Shown: positions 18,743 through 30,464 of the stretch, one piece after another
How the letters are laid out: each line of letters starts with the position of its first letter
Position numbering within the stretch: position 1 is the first letter of the stretch
Origin: Herbaspirillum frisingense GSF30
GTDB taxonomy: Bacteria; Pseudomonadota; Gammaproteobacteria; Burkholderiales; Burkholderiaceae_D
Direction: 5' to 3'
DNA: 64,000 nucleotides
Assembly: GCF_000300975.2 (NCBI RefSeq)
Contig: NZ_AEEC02000022.1
Location: 25,587-89,586 of the forward strand
The notes under the pieces: generated by a model
The model's database searches: none
Told to the model about the DNA's origin: nothing
The model's input: the letters and a program-made list of their open reading frames with translations, nothing else
Made by a program: the position numbers and the translations under genes

Positions 18743-19618
18743 ATGCAAATCGTTTTCCTGCTGGAACAAATCCTCAACGGATTGCTGGTCGGCGGCTATT
18801 ACCTGCTGATCGCGCTGGGGCTGTCGCTGATCTTCAGCCTGGGCGGCATCGTCAACCTGGCGCACGGCGCCTTCTATGCCATCGGCGCCTATCTCGCCGT
18901 GGAGATCACCAGGCATCTGGGATTTACCGGGGCGGTCTTCATCTCGCCGCTGCTGGTGGCGCTGCTGGGCATCCTGTTCGAACGCTTCCTGCTGCGCCGT
19001 TTCTATTCGGCCGATCCCATCCTGGGACTCTTGCTGACCTTCGGCCTGTCGATGGTGGCGGAACAGCTGATCCGTATCCTGTGGGGCGCATCGCCACTCC
19101 CGGCTTCGATCCCGGCGGCCTTCAAGGGCCAGATCATGGTGGGTGACTTCATGTACTCGCGCTATCGCCTGCTGATGCTGGCCATCGTAATCGTGGCGCT
19201 GACGCTGATCTGGCTGCTGCTCAACAAGACCTCCTTCGGCCGCGTGGTGCGTGCCGGGGTGCAGAAGCCCGACATGGTGGCGGTACTGGGCATCCGCCTG
19301 CAGCCCTACATGACGGCCATCGTCATGCTGGGCGTCGGCCTGGCCGCACTGGCCGGGGTGCTGTTCGCGCCGATCTCGGGGGTACAGCCGGCCATGGGGG
19401 CCGAGATCATGACGGCCGCCTTCGTGGTGGTGGTCATCGGCGGCCTGGGCAGCTTCTGGGGCGTGGTGCTGGCCGCCGTGCTGGTGGGCGTGGTACGCGG
19501 CATCACCATCCAGTTCTACGCCCCGGCCGGCGAGGCCTCGATGTACCTGCTGATGCTGCTGGTATTGATCTTCCGTCCGCGCGGCCTGTTGGGCGAGCGC
19601 ATCGAACGCTTCGAATGA
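18743..19618 (+). CDS. LivH-type ABC permease
   Basis: The 291-residue inner-membrane permease of the branched-chain amino acid family opens MQIVFLLEQILNGLLVGGYY and has about eight hydrophobic segments and the conserved loop GRVVRAGVQKPDMVAVLGI. It pairs with the LivM-like domain of the next protein to form the channel. GGAG at 18734-18737 supports this start; the frame is open to 18695. The gene is ten bases from the triple fusion gene. Confidence 0.92.
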   Translation: MQIVFLLEQILNGLLVGGYYLLIALGLSLIFSLGGIVNLAHGAFYAIGAYLAVEITRHLGFTGAVFISPLLVALLGILFERFLLRRFYSADPILGLLLTFGLSMVAEQLIRILWGASPLPASIPAAFKGQIMVGDFMYSRYRLLMLAIVIVALTLIWLLLNKTSFGRVVRAGVQKPDMVAVLGIRLQPYMTAIVMLGVGLAALAGVLFAPISGVQPAMGAEIMTAAFVVVVIGGLGSFWGVVLAAVLVGVVRGITIQFYAPAGEASMYLLMLLVLIFRPRGLLGERIERFE

Positions 19619-19628
19619 GACCGCGGCC

Positions 19629-22169
<2,541 letters not shown>

Positions 22170-22206
22170 GCCAGCACTCTCCCTCCCGCAACAAGGACAC
22201 TGCACC

Positions 22207-22992
22207 ATGGACCTGAATCTGAAAGACCAGAAAGTCATCGTCACCGCCGGCGCCCAGGGCATCGGCCTGGCCATCACCGCCGCCTTCGTCGAGGCCGGCG
22301 CCCACGTCCACATCTGCGACGTCAGCGAAGACTTCCTCGCCAGCGCCCGCAGCCAGTTCGCCGGCGCCCCCGTGAGCTACAGCCTGACCGACGTCACCAG
22401 CGAGACCCAGGTCGACGCCATGTTCGCCGACCTCAGCCAGCGCTGGGGCGGTGTACTGGATGTACTGGTCAACAACGCCGGCATCGCCGGCCCCACCCTG
22501 CCGGTGGAAGACGTCGAATTGTCCGGCTGGGACCAGACCATTGCCGTCAACCTTACCGGCCCCTTCCTCTGCACCCGGCGCGCCGTACCGATGCTGAAGA
22601 AGAACGGCGGCGGCTCCATCGTCAACATCTCCTCGGTGGCTGGCCGCCTGGGCTTTGCCCTGCGCACGCCCTACTCGGCCTCCAAGTACGGCGTCATCGG
22701 CCTGACCGAAACCTGGGCCATCGAACTGGGGCCGTCCAACATCCGCGTCAATGCCGTGCTGCCGGGCGTGGTCGAAGGAGCCCGCCAGGAGCGCATCGTC
22801 GCCGCCAAGGCAGAGGCCTATGGCATCGAACATGAAGAAATGCGCCAGCGCCTGCTCTCCAAGGTCTCGCTGCGCAAGATGGTCACGGCGCAAGACATCG
22901 CCAACCAGATCATCTTCATCTGCTCCCCGGCCGGCGCCTCCATCAGCGGACGCAGCCTGTCGGTGTGTGGCAATGTCGAAGTACTGAGCTGA
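22207..22992 (+). CDS. Short-chain dehydrogenase/reductase (SDR)
   Basis: This is a classical 261-residue SDR. The nucleotide motif is TAGAQGIG (about residues 13-20), with NNAGIAG near 90, the catalytic Ser in NISSVAGRLG near 143 and YSASKYG near 156-162. Asp in HICDVSE after strand 2 favours NAD over NADP. It would oxidise or reduce an alcohol/ketone group of the imported substrate. It begins 37 bp after the transporter and ends nine bases before the next dehydrogenase, so it is in the same operon. Substrate not determinable. Confidence 0.9.
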   Translation: MDLNLKDQKVIVTAGAQGIGLAITAAFVEAGAHVHICDVSEDFLASARSQFAGAPVSYSLTDVTSETQVDAMFADLSQRWGGVLDVLVNNAGIAGPTLPVEDVELSGWDQTIAVNLTGPFLCTRRAVPMLKKNGGGSIVNISSVAGRLGFALRTPYSASKYGVIGLTETWAIELGPSNIRVNAVLPGVVEGARQERIVAAKAEAYGIEHEEMRQRLLSKVSLRKMVTAQDIANQIIFICSPAGASISGRSLSVCGNVEVLS

Positions 22993-23001
22993 GGAGCCAC
23001 C

Positions 23002-23931
23002 ATGAGTGAAAAGATCGCCGTCATCGGTGCCGGCCTGATCGGCCGCGCCTGGGCCATCGTCTTTGCCCGCGCCGGCTACCGGGTGGACCTGTGGGACGCC
23101 GTCCCGCAAGCCCTGCAGGGTTGCCGGCAACTGCTGCAGGACAACCTGGCCGACCTCGCCAGTCATGGCCTGATCGACGAAACACCGCAGACCGTACTGG
23201 CCCGCATCCACACGGCAGACAGCCTCGCCGCCGCCCTGCAGGATGCCATCCTGGTCCAGGAAAACGTCAAGGAAACGGTAGACGTCAAACGCGCCATCTT
23301 CGCCGAGATGGACAGCCTGGCCGCCCCGCAGACCATCCTCACCAGCTCCACCTCGTGGATCCCCACCTCCGCCTTCTCGGAGCACCTGCCCGGACGCGAC
23401 CGCATCCTGGTCGCCCACCCTGTCAACCCGCCCTACCTGGTCCCCCTGGTCGAACTCGCCCCGGCCCCCTGGACCTCCGCCGCCACGGTCGAACGCGCCC
23501 GCGACATCTACACCCGCGCCGGCCAATCCCCGGTGGTCCTGAACAAGGAAATCACCGGCTTCCTGCTCAACCGCATCCAGGGCGCGGTACTGAACGAAGC
23601 CCTCAACCTCTACGAAAACGGCTACGCCACTGCTGCCGATCTCGACAAGGTCTTGAAGGACGGCCTCGGCCTGCGCTGGTCCTTCATGGGCCCATTCGAA
23701 ACCATCGACCTGAACGCCCCCGAAGGCGTACTGGACTATGCCCGCCGCTACGGCCACACCTACCGCGACGTAGCGAAGACACAAGCTCCCAATGAATGGA
23801 ACAGCGAGACCCTGGAGCGCATTGAAGCAGAGCGACGCGCCGCCTTACCCGCAGACCAGCTAGGCGAGCGCGCCCGCTGGCGCGACAACAGACTGATGGG
23901 ACTGATTGCGCACAAGCGCAAGCAGAAATAG
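23002..23931 (+). CDS. 3-hydroxyacyl-CoA-dehydrogenase-like enzyme, gulonate dehydrogenase / lambda-crystallin type
   Basis: This 309-residue NAD-dependent dehydrogenase has an N-terminal Rossmann fold, VIGAGLIGRAWAIVFARAGY (about residues 7-26), and a C-terminal helical domain. The catalytic His is in VAHPVNPPYLVPLVEL (about 137-152), and GLGLRWSFMGPFETIDLN (near 220) is shared with L-gulonate 3-dehydrogenase (lambda-crystallin) and, less closely, carnitine dehydrogenase. These act on free 3-hydroxy acids, not CoA esters, giving beta-keto acids, which suits the cleavage enzyme at 24437. Its C-terminus (KRKQK) runs into an A-rich repeat region. Confidence 0.88.
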   Translation: MSEKIAVIGAGLIGRAWAIVFARAGYRVDLWDAVPQALQGCRQLLQDNLADLASHGLIDETPQTVLARIHTADSLAAALQDAILVQENVKETVDVKRAIFAEMDSLAAPQTILTSSTSWIPTSAFSEHLPGRDRILVAHPVNPPYLVPLVELAPAPWTSAATVERARDIYTRAGQSPVVLNKEITGFLLNRIQGAVLNEALNLYENGYATAADLDKVLKDGLGLRWSFMGPFETIDLNAPEGVLDYARRYGHTYRDVAKTQAPNEWNSETLERIEAERRAALPADQLGERARWRDNRLMGLIAHKRKQK

Positions 23932-24436
23932 CAAACAAAGAAGCGACAAAGAAGCAAAGCAAAGCAAAGAAAAGAAAAGAAAAGGAAAGCAAAGGCAAAA
24001 ACGAAGCAAGCAAGAGCACCACGAAGCCGAAGGCGAGCCCCCCGCGAGGCCGAAGGCGAGCCGGACACGCTTTCCCCCTTGGGAGCCAGCCGCCGGAGTG
24101 AAGCGGCAAGTGGATCAGAAAAATAGTGGGAGCGAAGCGACTCTATTTTTCCCACTTGCTGCTTCACTCCGGCGGGCACCCTCCGCAGGAGGGCTGGCTC
24201 TTGGGGGCCGTTTTCTTTGCTTACTTTCTTTGGCGGGCCAAAGAAAGTGAGCGGCTGCCGGGCCGCCCCCGGCGCTCCCCTGCGACCGGAGAGAGAAAAG
24301 CATTAAGCTAGAGCGAAAATAGTCAGCAAGACCAGACTACCCAAAAAACAAAACAACACAAAACGAAGCAAAGCAACAAGACAGAAGACAGCACAGCACC
24401 CCCAAAAGCACAACCAACATCAAAGGAGCACACCCC
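23932..24436. repeat. Repeat-rich intergenic block interrupting the operon
   Basis: There are three parts. First, a purine-rich low-complexity tract (about 23932-24020) of AAAG/GCAAA units, then two GCCGAAGGCGAGCC copies. Second, a long imperfect palindrome at 24083-24200 whose arms include GAGCCAGCC / GGCTGGCTC, CGCCGGAGTGAAGC / GCTTCACTCCGGCG and AAAAATAG / CTATTTTT. Third, a perfect 11-bp stem ACTTTCTTTGG / CCAAAGAAAGT around CGGG (24223-24248). Blocks like the third are common intergenic repeats in Burkholderiales genomes, as far as I recall. A second A-rich tract (about 24330-24430) precedes the next gene. Short open frames inside are products of the repeats and look non-coding. Confidence 0.75.
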
Positions 24437-25369
24437 ATGGCCAAGCCCAAGAAAGTCATCATCACCTGCGCAGTCACAGGCGCCATCCACACCCCCTCGA
24501 TGTCCCCCCACCTGCCCATCACCCCCGAGCAGATCCGCGACGAAGCATTGGCCGCCGCCGAAGCCGGCGCCGCCATCGTCCACCTCCACGCCCGCGACCC
24601 ACACAACGGCAAACCCACCCAGGACCCCGACGAATTCCGCAAATTCCTCCCCCAGATCAAAGCCCGCTCCAACGTCGTCATCAACCTCACCACCGGCGGC
24701 GCCCCCACCATGGGCGTAGAAGAACGCCTGCAACCCGCACTGCAGCTCAAACCCGAAGTCGCCTCCCTCAACATGGGCTCCATGAACTTCGGCCTGTATG
24801 AAATGCTGAACCGCTTCAAGGACTTCAAATACGACTGGGAACGCCCCTACCTCGAAGGCTCCGACGACCGCATCTTCCGCAACACCTTCAAGGACATCGC
24901 CTACATCCTCGAATCCTGCAGCGCCAACCAGACCCGCTTCGAAATCGAGTGCTACGACATCGGCCACCTCTACACCGCCGCCCACTTCATCGACCGAGGC
25001 CTGATCAAGCCCCCCTTCCTGATCCAGTCCGTCTTCGGCCTGCGCGGCGGCATCGGCAACGACGTCGAAGACGTGATGCACATGAAGCGCACCGCCGACC
25101 GCCTCTTCGGCGAAGACTACTTCTGGTCCGTACTGGGCGCCGGCCGCGGACAGATCCCGATCGCCACCATGTCGGCGGCCATGGGCGGCCACACCCGCGT
25201 GGGTCTCGAAGACTCGCTCTGGGACGGCCCCGGCAACCTGGCCAAGAGCAATGCCGACCAGGTCCGCCGCATCCGCACCGTCATCGAAGCGCTCTCCCTG
25301 GAAGTGGCCAGCCCCGACGACGCCCGCGCCATGCTGAAACTCAAGGGCGGCCAGAACGTCGGCTTCTGA
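24437..25369 (+). CDS. Beta-keto acid cleavage enzyme (BKACE / KCE family, DUF849)
   Basis: The 310-residue TIM-barrel zinc enzyme is related to 3-keto-5-aminohexanoate cleavage enzyme. The family condenses a beta-keto acid with acetyl-CoA and releases acetoacetate plus a new CoA ester. Visible features are VIITCAVTGAIHTPSMSPHLP at the start, the zinc ligands in IVHLHARDP (about residues 48-56), NLTTGG, the acidic EIECYD, and FGLRGGIGN. Subgroups act on dehydrocarnitine, beta-ketoadipate-like and other keto acids; I cannot place this one. It follows the dehydrogenase gene after a repeat block, has a clear site AAAGGAG at 24422-24428, and probably belongs to the same pathway. Confidence 0.9.
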   Translation: MAKPKKVIITCAVTGAIHTPSMSPHLPITPEQIRDEALAAAEAGAAIVHLHARDPHNGKPTQDPDEFRKFLPQIKARSNVVINLTTGGAPTMGVEERLQPALQLKPEVASLNMGSMNFGLYEMLNRFKDFKYDWERPYLEGSDDRIFRNTFKDIAYILESCSANQTRFEIECYDIGHLYTAAHFIDRGLIKPPFLIQSVFGLRGGIGNDVEDVMHMKRTADRLFGEDYFWSVLGAGRGQIPIATMSAAMGGHTRVGLEDSLWDGPGNLAKSNADQVRRIRTVIEALSLEVASPDDARAMLKLKGGQNVGF

Positions 25370-25509
25370 GCGCCACCGCCCGCAGCGGGCAGGCCTTGGC
25401 GTTTCGTCATTGACCCCATGCCAAGGCTTCCCGCCGGTCGGGTGCTTGCCCTGTCGATGCGCTACAATCCCGCATCCCTCGGCCAGTGGCCAGCACCCGA
25501 AAAATTGCA

Positions 25510-26481
25510 ATGAAACAATACCAAGACCTCATCCAGGACGTCCTCGAGAACGGCTCCTGGCAAGACAACCGCACCGGCATCCGCACCCTCAGCATCCCCG
25601 GCGCGATGATGCGCTTCGACCTGCAGAAGGGTTTCCCTGCGGTGACCACCAAACGCCTGGCATTCAAGTCGGTGGTGGGCGAACTGTGCGGCTTCCTGCG
25701 CGCCACGCGCAGCGCCGCCGACTTCCGCGCCCTGGGCTGCAAGGTCTGGGACCAGAACGCCAATGAAAACGCCGACTGGCTGGCCAATCCCTTCCGTACC
25801 GGCACCGACGACCTGGGCCCGGTCTATGGCGTGCAATGGCGCCAGTGGCCGGCCTACAAGCTGATCGATGCCGCGCATAGCGCGCAGATCGACGCGGCCC
25901 GCAGCAAGGGCTTCAGCATCGTCTCCACGCTGCAGGATGACGGCGTGGACAAGGTGCTGCTGTACAAGGCGGTGGACCAGCTGCGCGACTGCCTGGACAC
26001 CATCGTCAAGAACCCCGGCAGCCGCCGCATCCTGTTCCATGGCTGGAATTGCGCGGTGCTGGACGAAATCGCCCTGCCCGCCTGCCACCTGCTGTACCAG
26101 TTCCTGCCCAACCAGAACACCGGCGAAATCTCGCTCTGCCTGTACGTGCGCAGCAACGACATCGGCCTGGGTACCCCCTTCAACCTGGCCGAAGCGGCGG
26201 CACTGCTGCATCTGGTCGGGCGCCTGACAGGCTACAAGCCGCGCTGGTTCAGCTACTTCGTGGGCGATGCCCACATCTACGAAAACCATATCGAGATGGT
26301 CAAGGAACAGTTGACCCGCGAGCCCTACCCGCTGCCGCAACTGCTCATTTCCGACCGCGTACCGGACTTCGCCAAGACCGGCGAGTACGCACCGCAATGG
26401 CTGGAACAGATCGAGCCATCCGACTTCTCGCTGGAGAACTACCAGCACCACGCCCCCCTGACCGCCCCCATGGCGGTCTGA
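25510..26481 (+). CDS. thyA: Thymidylate synthase
   Basis: ThyA methylates dUMP to dTMP using methylene-tetrahydrofolate. The 323-residue protein is the longer form with an insertion of about 50 residues (about 105-155) in the small domain, as in the Lactobacillus casei enzyme. Catalytic Cys192 is in [10 protein letters not shown], where many ThyA have [15 protein letters not shown], the Arg pair [11 protein letters not shown], and the dUMP loop [12 protein letters not shown] are all present. ATG 25510 gives the usual start MKQYQDL. The dihydrofolate produced is recycled by folA at 35127, separated here by 8.6 kb of unrelated genes. Confidence 0.95.
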   Translation: MKQYQDLIQDVLENGSWQDNRTGIRTLSIPGAMMRFDLQKGFPAVTTKRLAFKSVVGELCGFLRATRSAADFRALGCKVWDQNANENADWLANPFRTGTDDLGPVYGVQWRQWPAYKLIDAAHSAQIDAARSKGFSIVSTLQDDGVDKVLLYKAVDQLRDCLDTIVKNPGSRRILFHGWNCAVLDEIALPACHLLYQFLPNQNTGEISLCLYVRSNDIGLGTPFNLAEAAALLHLVGRLTGYKPRWFSYFVGDAHIYENHIEMVKEQLTREPYPLPQLLISDRVPDFAKTGEYAPQWLEQIEPSDFSLENYQHHAPLTAPMAV

Positions 26482-26541
26482 ACCACCTGCGCATGCCGCC
26501 ACCGGCAGTGCGCCGGCCGGTGCGCGCTTCGGGAGAAATGC

Positions 26542-27603
26542 ATGCCTACCCCCCTGCTGCAACGACTGGGCCTGGCCCATCCCATCATCCAGGCCCCCAT
26601 GGCTGGCAGTTCCACCGTGGCCATGGCCGCTGCCGCCTCCAATGCCGGCGCCCTGGGTTCACTGGCGCTGGGCGCCTCCAGCGTGGCGCAGGCCCGCGAG
26701 GCGCTGGCACAGTTGCAGGCGCTCACGGCCAAGCCCTTCAACGTCAATTTCTTCTGCCATCAACCGGCGCAGCTGGATGCGACCCGGGATGCGGCCTGGC
26801 TGCAGCACCTGCAAGGCCATCTGGATGAATTCGGCGGCAGCATCACGCTGCCCTTGAAGGAGATCTACCAGAGTTTCAAGGTCGATACCGGGATGCAGCA
26901 ACTGATGCTGGAACAGCCGCCCAAGGTGGTCAGTTTCCACTTCGGCCTGCCATCGGCTGCGGTGATCCAGTCCCTCAAGCAGGCCGGGGTGTTCCTGTTG
27001 GCCAGCGCTACCTGCCTGGACGAGGCACGCCAGATCGAGGCCGCCGGGATCGACGCCATCGTCGCGCAAGGCATCGAGGCCGGTGGCCATCGCGGCATCT
27101 TCGACCAGGACAGGGATGAGGAAATCGGGACCTTCGCCCTGGTGCGCCTGCTGGCGCAGCATAGCTGCCTGCCGGTGATCGCAGCCGGCGGCATCATGGA
27201 TGGCAAGGGAATTGCCGCCGCCCTGCAACTGGGCGCGCAGGCGGTGCAGATGGGAACCGCCTTCCTGCTCACCCGCGAATCCGGCGCCAATGCCGCCTAT
27301 CGGGCCCTGCTCAAGAGCGAGCGCGCCCAGCACACGCGTGTGACGGCCGCCATTTCAGGCCGCCGCGCACGCGGCATCGTCAATCGTTTCATGCAGGAAA
27401 TCGATACACCCGGCGCGCCGCCGATTCCAGCCTATCCGGCCGCCTACGACGCCGGCAAGCAGCTCAATGCGATGGCTGTGGCCAGGGATGTGCACGAATT
27501 CGGAGCCCACTGGGCCGGACAAGCTGCGGCGCTCATCCGCGACGGGCTGACCGTGGCCGAGCTGGTCCAGGTGCTGGTGCAGGAGTGGCAGGCCACGGCC
27601 TGA
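26542..27603 (+). CDS. Nitronate monooxygenase (2-nitropropane dioxygenase family)
   Basis: This is a 353-residue FMN-dependent TIM-barrel enzyme. It opens LGLAHPIIQAPMAGSSTVAMA, has QGIEAGGHRG (about residues 174-183) with the conserved His used in catalysis, and the phosphate-binding VIAAGGIMDG and LGAQAVQMGTAFLLTRES. It belongs to the class I type that oxidises propionate-3-nitronate and alkyl nitronates to carbonyl compounds plus nitrite. GGGAGA precedes the start. It is convergent with the outer-membrane factor, only ten bases apart, with no visible terminator between them. Confidence 0.92.
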   Translation: MPTPLLQRLGLAHPIIQAPMAGSSTVAMAAAASNAGALGSLALGASSVAQAREALAQLQALTAKPFNVNFFCHQPAQLDATRDAAWLQHLQGHLDEFGGSITLPLKEIYQSFKVDTGMQQLMLEQPPKVVSFHFGLPSAAVIQSLKQAGVFLLASATCLDEARQIEAAGIDAIVAQGIEAGGHRGIFDQDRDEEIGTFALVRLLAQHSCLPVIAAGGIMDGKGIAAALQLGAQAVQMGTAFLLTRESGANAAYRALLKSERAQHTRVTAAISGRRARGIVNRFMQEIDTPGAPPIPAYPAAYDAGKQLNAMAVARDVHEFGAHWAGQAAALIRDGLTVAELVQVLVQEWQATA

Positions 27604-27613
27604 GCCACTCCGT

Positions 27614-29092
27614 TCAGGATACGGTGCCGGTGGCGGTACCGGTGTCGCCCGGCACCTGCTTGTCCTGCCAGCCGCCGCCCAGGGCCTTGTACAGCGAGAC
27701 GGTCGCCTGCAGCCGCTGCAGCTTGATCTGGCCCAGCTGGTTCTGGGCTTCAGAGAGGGTGCGCTGGGTATCGAGCACCACCAGCAGGTCTTCGGCACCG
27801 GCACGATAACGAATCTCGGCCAGCTCGAAGGCGAAACGGGCCTGGTCCACTTCCCCCACCTTCAGGCGGTACCGCTCTTCCAGGCTGCGAATCGCGCCCA
27901 GGGCCTTTTCCACCTCGGACAGCGAGGTGATCACCCGCTGCCGGTAGACCTGCACCAGTTCTTCCTTCTGGGCCTCGGCCAGGGCGCGCTGGTTGCGCAG
28001 GTTGCCGCCATCGAAGATGGGCGCGATCAGGCCGGCGCCGAGGTTGGCGAACAGGTTGGGACCATCGAACAGGGACAGCAAGGCATTGCTCTGCGCGCCC
28101 GTGGAGCCGGTCAGCGTGATGCTGGGGAACAGCGACGCCCGGGCCACGGCGACGTTGGCATTGGCGGCCGCCAGGTTGGCTTCGGCGCGACGGATGTCGG
28201 GCCGGCGGGTCAGCAATTCGGAAGGCAGGCCGGCCGAGATGCGCGGCATCTGGATGCCGGCCAGGCCTTTTTCCTCGACCTTGAAATTCTGGGGCGGACG
28301 GCCCAGCAAAATGGCCAGCGCCGTCTGGGCGTCCTGCTCCTGCTGTTGCAGGTCGGGGATCAGCTGTCGCTGGTTGGCCAGGGCCGAACGCTGGCGCGCC
28401 AGGTCCAGCGGCGAGGCCGAGCCGGCGCGGCTTTGCGCTTCCACCAGACGCAGCACGCGTTCGGCGTTGTTGACGTTCTGGCGCGCAATCTCCAGCCGGT
28501 CGCGCAGCGACAGCACTTGCAGATAGGTGGAGACGATGCCGCTGGTGACGGTCAGGGCCACCGTCTCGCGGTCATAGCGATTGGCCCGCAGGGTGGCTTC
28601 GGCCGCTTCGACCCCGGCGCGGTTCTTGCCCCAGAAGTCGATCTCGTAGCTGATCTGCAGGCTGGCGTTGGCGGCATTAGCCGGCGTTCCGCCTGAGATC
28701 GGCATTTCACGGCTGGCCCCGGCATTCAGGCTGACATTGGGCAACAGCGGCGCACCGGCGATGCGGGCCTGGGCCTCGGCCTGCTTGATGCGGGAAAAGG
28801 CGGCGGCGATTTCGTAGTTGTTGCGCTGGCCTTCCTGCACCAGCTCGGACAATTCGCCACTGCCGAACTGCTTCCACCAGTCGGTATCGGGCCACAGCTG
28901 TTCTGCGTGGGCCACATCGGCGGAAGCACCACCGCCCCACTTGTCGGGCACCTGCATTTCGAGGATGGGATCGGTCTGCACCTGGGGCGTGACGCAGGCC
29001 CCCACGGCAAGCGCCAGCGAGACGGCCAGCGCCACCCGCGCCAGGCGGGGCAGCAGATCGGAAACAGGCGGAGTGGGGCTAGGCAATCTCAT
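27614..29092 (-). CDS. Outer-membrane efflux factor, NodT/OprM family lipoprotein
   Basis: The 492-residue TolC-like channel has an N-terminal lipoprotein signal with lipobox AVGAC (near residue 33), then DWWKQFGSGELSELVQEG, typical of the RND outer-membrane family. Two long helical repeats follow, with LPSELLTRRPDIRRAEANLA near residue 300 and a second copy-like FELAEIRYRAGAEDLLVVLD near 445. It follows the MacA-like adaptor gene by 75 bp and would form the exit duct of a tripartite pump. No inner-membrane pump gene is adjacent. Confidence 0.92.
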   Translation of the reverse strand: MRLPSPTPPVSDLLPRLARVALAVSLALAVGACVTPQVQTDPILEMQVPDKWGGGASADVAHAEQLWPDTDWWKQFGSGELSELVQEGQRNNYEIAAAFSRIKQAEAQARIAGAPLLPNVSLNAGASREMPISGGTPANAANASLQISYEIDFWGKNRAGVEAAEATLRANRYDRETVALTVTSGIVSTYLQVLSLRDRLEIARQNVNNAERVLRLVEAQSRAGSASPLDLARQRSALANQRQLIPDLQQQEQDAQTALAILLGRPPQNFKVEEKGLAGIQMPRISAGLPSELLTRRPDIRRAEANLAAANANVAVARASLFPSITLTGSTGAQSNALLSLFDGPNLFANLGAGLIAPIFDGGNLRNQRALAEAQKEELVQVYRQRVITSLSEVEKALGAIRSLEERYRLKVGEVDQARFAFELAEIRYRAGAEDLLVVLDTQRTLSEAQNQLGQIKLQRLQATVSLYKALGGGWQDKQVPGDTGTATGTVS

Positions 29093-29167
29093 GGGTCATG
29101 TGCATCGAAACAGGAAAAAGAGGCCGCCCTCCCCGGCGCAGCCTCTACTGTACAACATGCCTGGCGG

Positions 29168-30379
29168 CTAGCGTGACGCTGCGCCGGCGGTGGCCGCAGG
29201 GGCCGGCGGATTGGCCGGCAACAGCACCTGCTCGCCTTCCTTCAGGCCCGACAGCACCTGGGCGCGCTCGCCATCGCGGATGCCGATCTTGATCTTGCGG
29301 CTCTCCAGCTTGCCGTCCTCCAGTACCACCTTCACGGTCTGGGTGCCATCCATGCCGGGCTTGGTCACCAGTGAGCGTGGGATGGTGGGCACACGCTCGG
29401 CCCGCGCCAGCACGAAATAGACATCGGCGCTCATGCCGCTCATCAGTTCCCGGCTGGGATTGGCGACATCGAAGAGCACGGTGTAGAAGGCCTTCTTGCC
29501 CTGCCGCCCGGAGTCGTCGGTGGGCAGCAGCATGATCTGGCGCAGCTTGCCGCTCCAGCGCTTGCCGGGATAACCGGGGGTGGTGAAGTAGGCGGTCATG
29601 CCCTTTTGCAGGCGGGTGACGTCTTCTTCCGATACCGGCACCTGCACCGTCATGCGCGAGAGGTCGGCAATGCGCATCAGGGCTTCCTGGTTGGCGCCCA
29701 CCATCTGGCCCGGCCGCGCGTTGAGGGTGACGATGGTGCCACTGACCGGCGCTTCGATGCGGGTCTGTTTCTGCACCGCCTCATCCTCGCGGATGGAGGC
29801 CTCGGTCTGCTGGATCTGCGCGTTGGTGGCGTCCACCCGGGCCGCCGCCGCATACATGTTCATGCGGCTGGATTCATAGGATTCCTCGCGGGTGGCGTTC
29901 TCGGCCTTGAGCTGGGTCTGGCGCTGGAACTGCAGTTGGGCAAAGTCCAGCTGGGCGTTCTGTCCGGCCAGCTCGGCCTTGAGGCGCGCCAGCGTGGCGC
30001 GGTTGTTCTCGATGCGACTGCTCTGCACGGCCGGTGCCACCGTGGCCAGCAGGCGACCGGCCTTGACGGCTTCACCGATGACCACATCGACATCCGACAA
30101 CTGGCCAGCCACCTTGGAGCCGACATCCACATAATCCTGCGCCACCACATTGCCGGTGGCATTGACTACCTGTTCCAGGTCGGCCCGTTCGACGGTGACC
30201 GTCTCCAGCTTGACCGGAATCGGCTTGGGCGCCGCTGGCGGCGGCTGCTGGCGCGAATACAGCCAGTAACCACCGCCCAGCACCAGTACCAGCGCCAGCC
30301 CGCTCCACCACGCCTTCTGTCGTGCAGGGGCGTGCGAAGTCGGGATGGCGTGGGGCAGTTGATCTTGCGGCTCGGTCAT
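29168..30379 (-). CDS. MacA-like periplasmic adaptor of a tripartite efflux system
   Basis: The 403-residue protein has one N-terminal membrane helix (about residues 25-43), a lipoyl/barrel-sandwich domain (TGNVVAQDYVDVGSKVAGQL), a long alpha-hairpin (about 120-205), the second lipoyl half RIEAPVSGTIVTLNARPGQ, and beta-barrel and membrane-proximal domains. The order and wording are closest to MacA, partner of the ABC pump MacB. The first in-frame ATG with a signal-like sequence is at 30379; a TTG at 30394 is also possible. It precedes the outer-membrane factor, but no macB or RND gene accompanies them, which is unusual. Confidence 0.88.
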   Translation of the reverse strand: MTEPQDQLPHAIPTSHAPARQKAWWSGLALVLVLGGGYWLYSRQQPPPAAPKPIPVKLETVTVERADLEQVVNATGNVVAQDYVDVGSKVAGQLSDVDVVIGEAVKAGRLLATVAPAVQSSRIENNRATLARLKAELAGQNAQLDFAQLQFQRQTQLKAENATREESYESSRMNMYAAAARVDATNAQIQQTEASIREDEAVQKQTRIEAPVSGTIVTLNARPGQMVGANQEALMRIADLSRMTVQVPVSEEDVTRLQKGMTAYFTTPGYPGKRWSGKLRQIMLLPTDDSGRQGKKAFYTVLFDVANPSRELMSGMSADVYFVLARAERVPTIPRSLVTKPGMDGTQTVKVVLEDGKLESRKIKIGIRDGERAQVLSGLKEGEQVLLPANPPAPAATAGAASR

Positions 30380-30464
30380 GGTCGCTCGTGGCAAACGCGA
30401 AAGATGATGTCAGAAAATGATGACGGCCGAATTTCATCGGCCGTCTCCGGTCCTGTCCGCCCCC

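Noticed and set aside
23760..24311. Several open frames inside the repeat block
   Set aside because: They follow repeat units (for example LLSLFWRAK-like strings), have no ribosome site and overlap a real dehydrogenase gene end.
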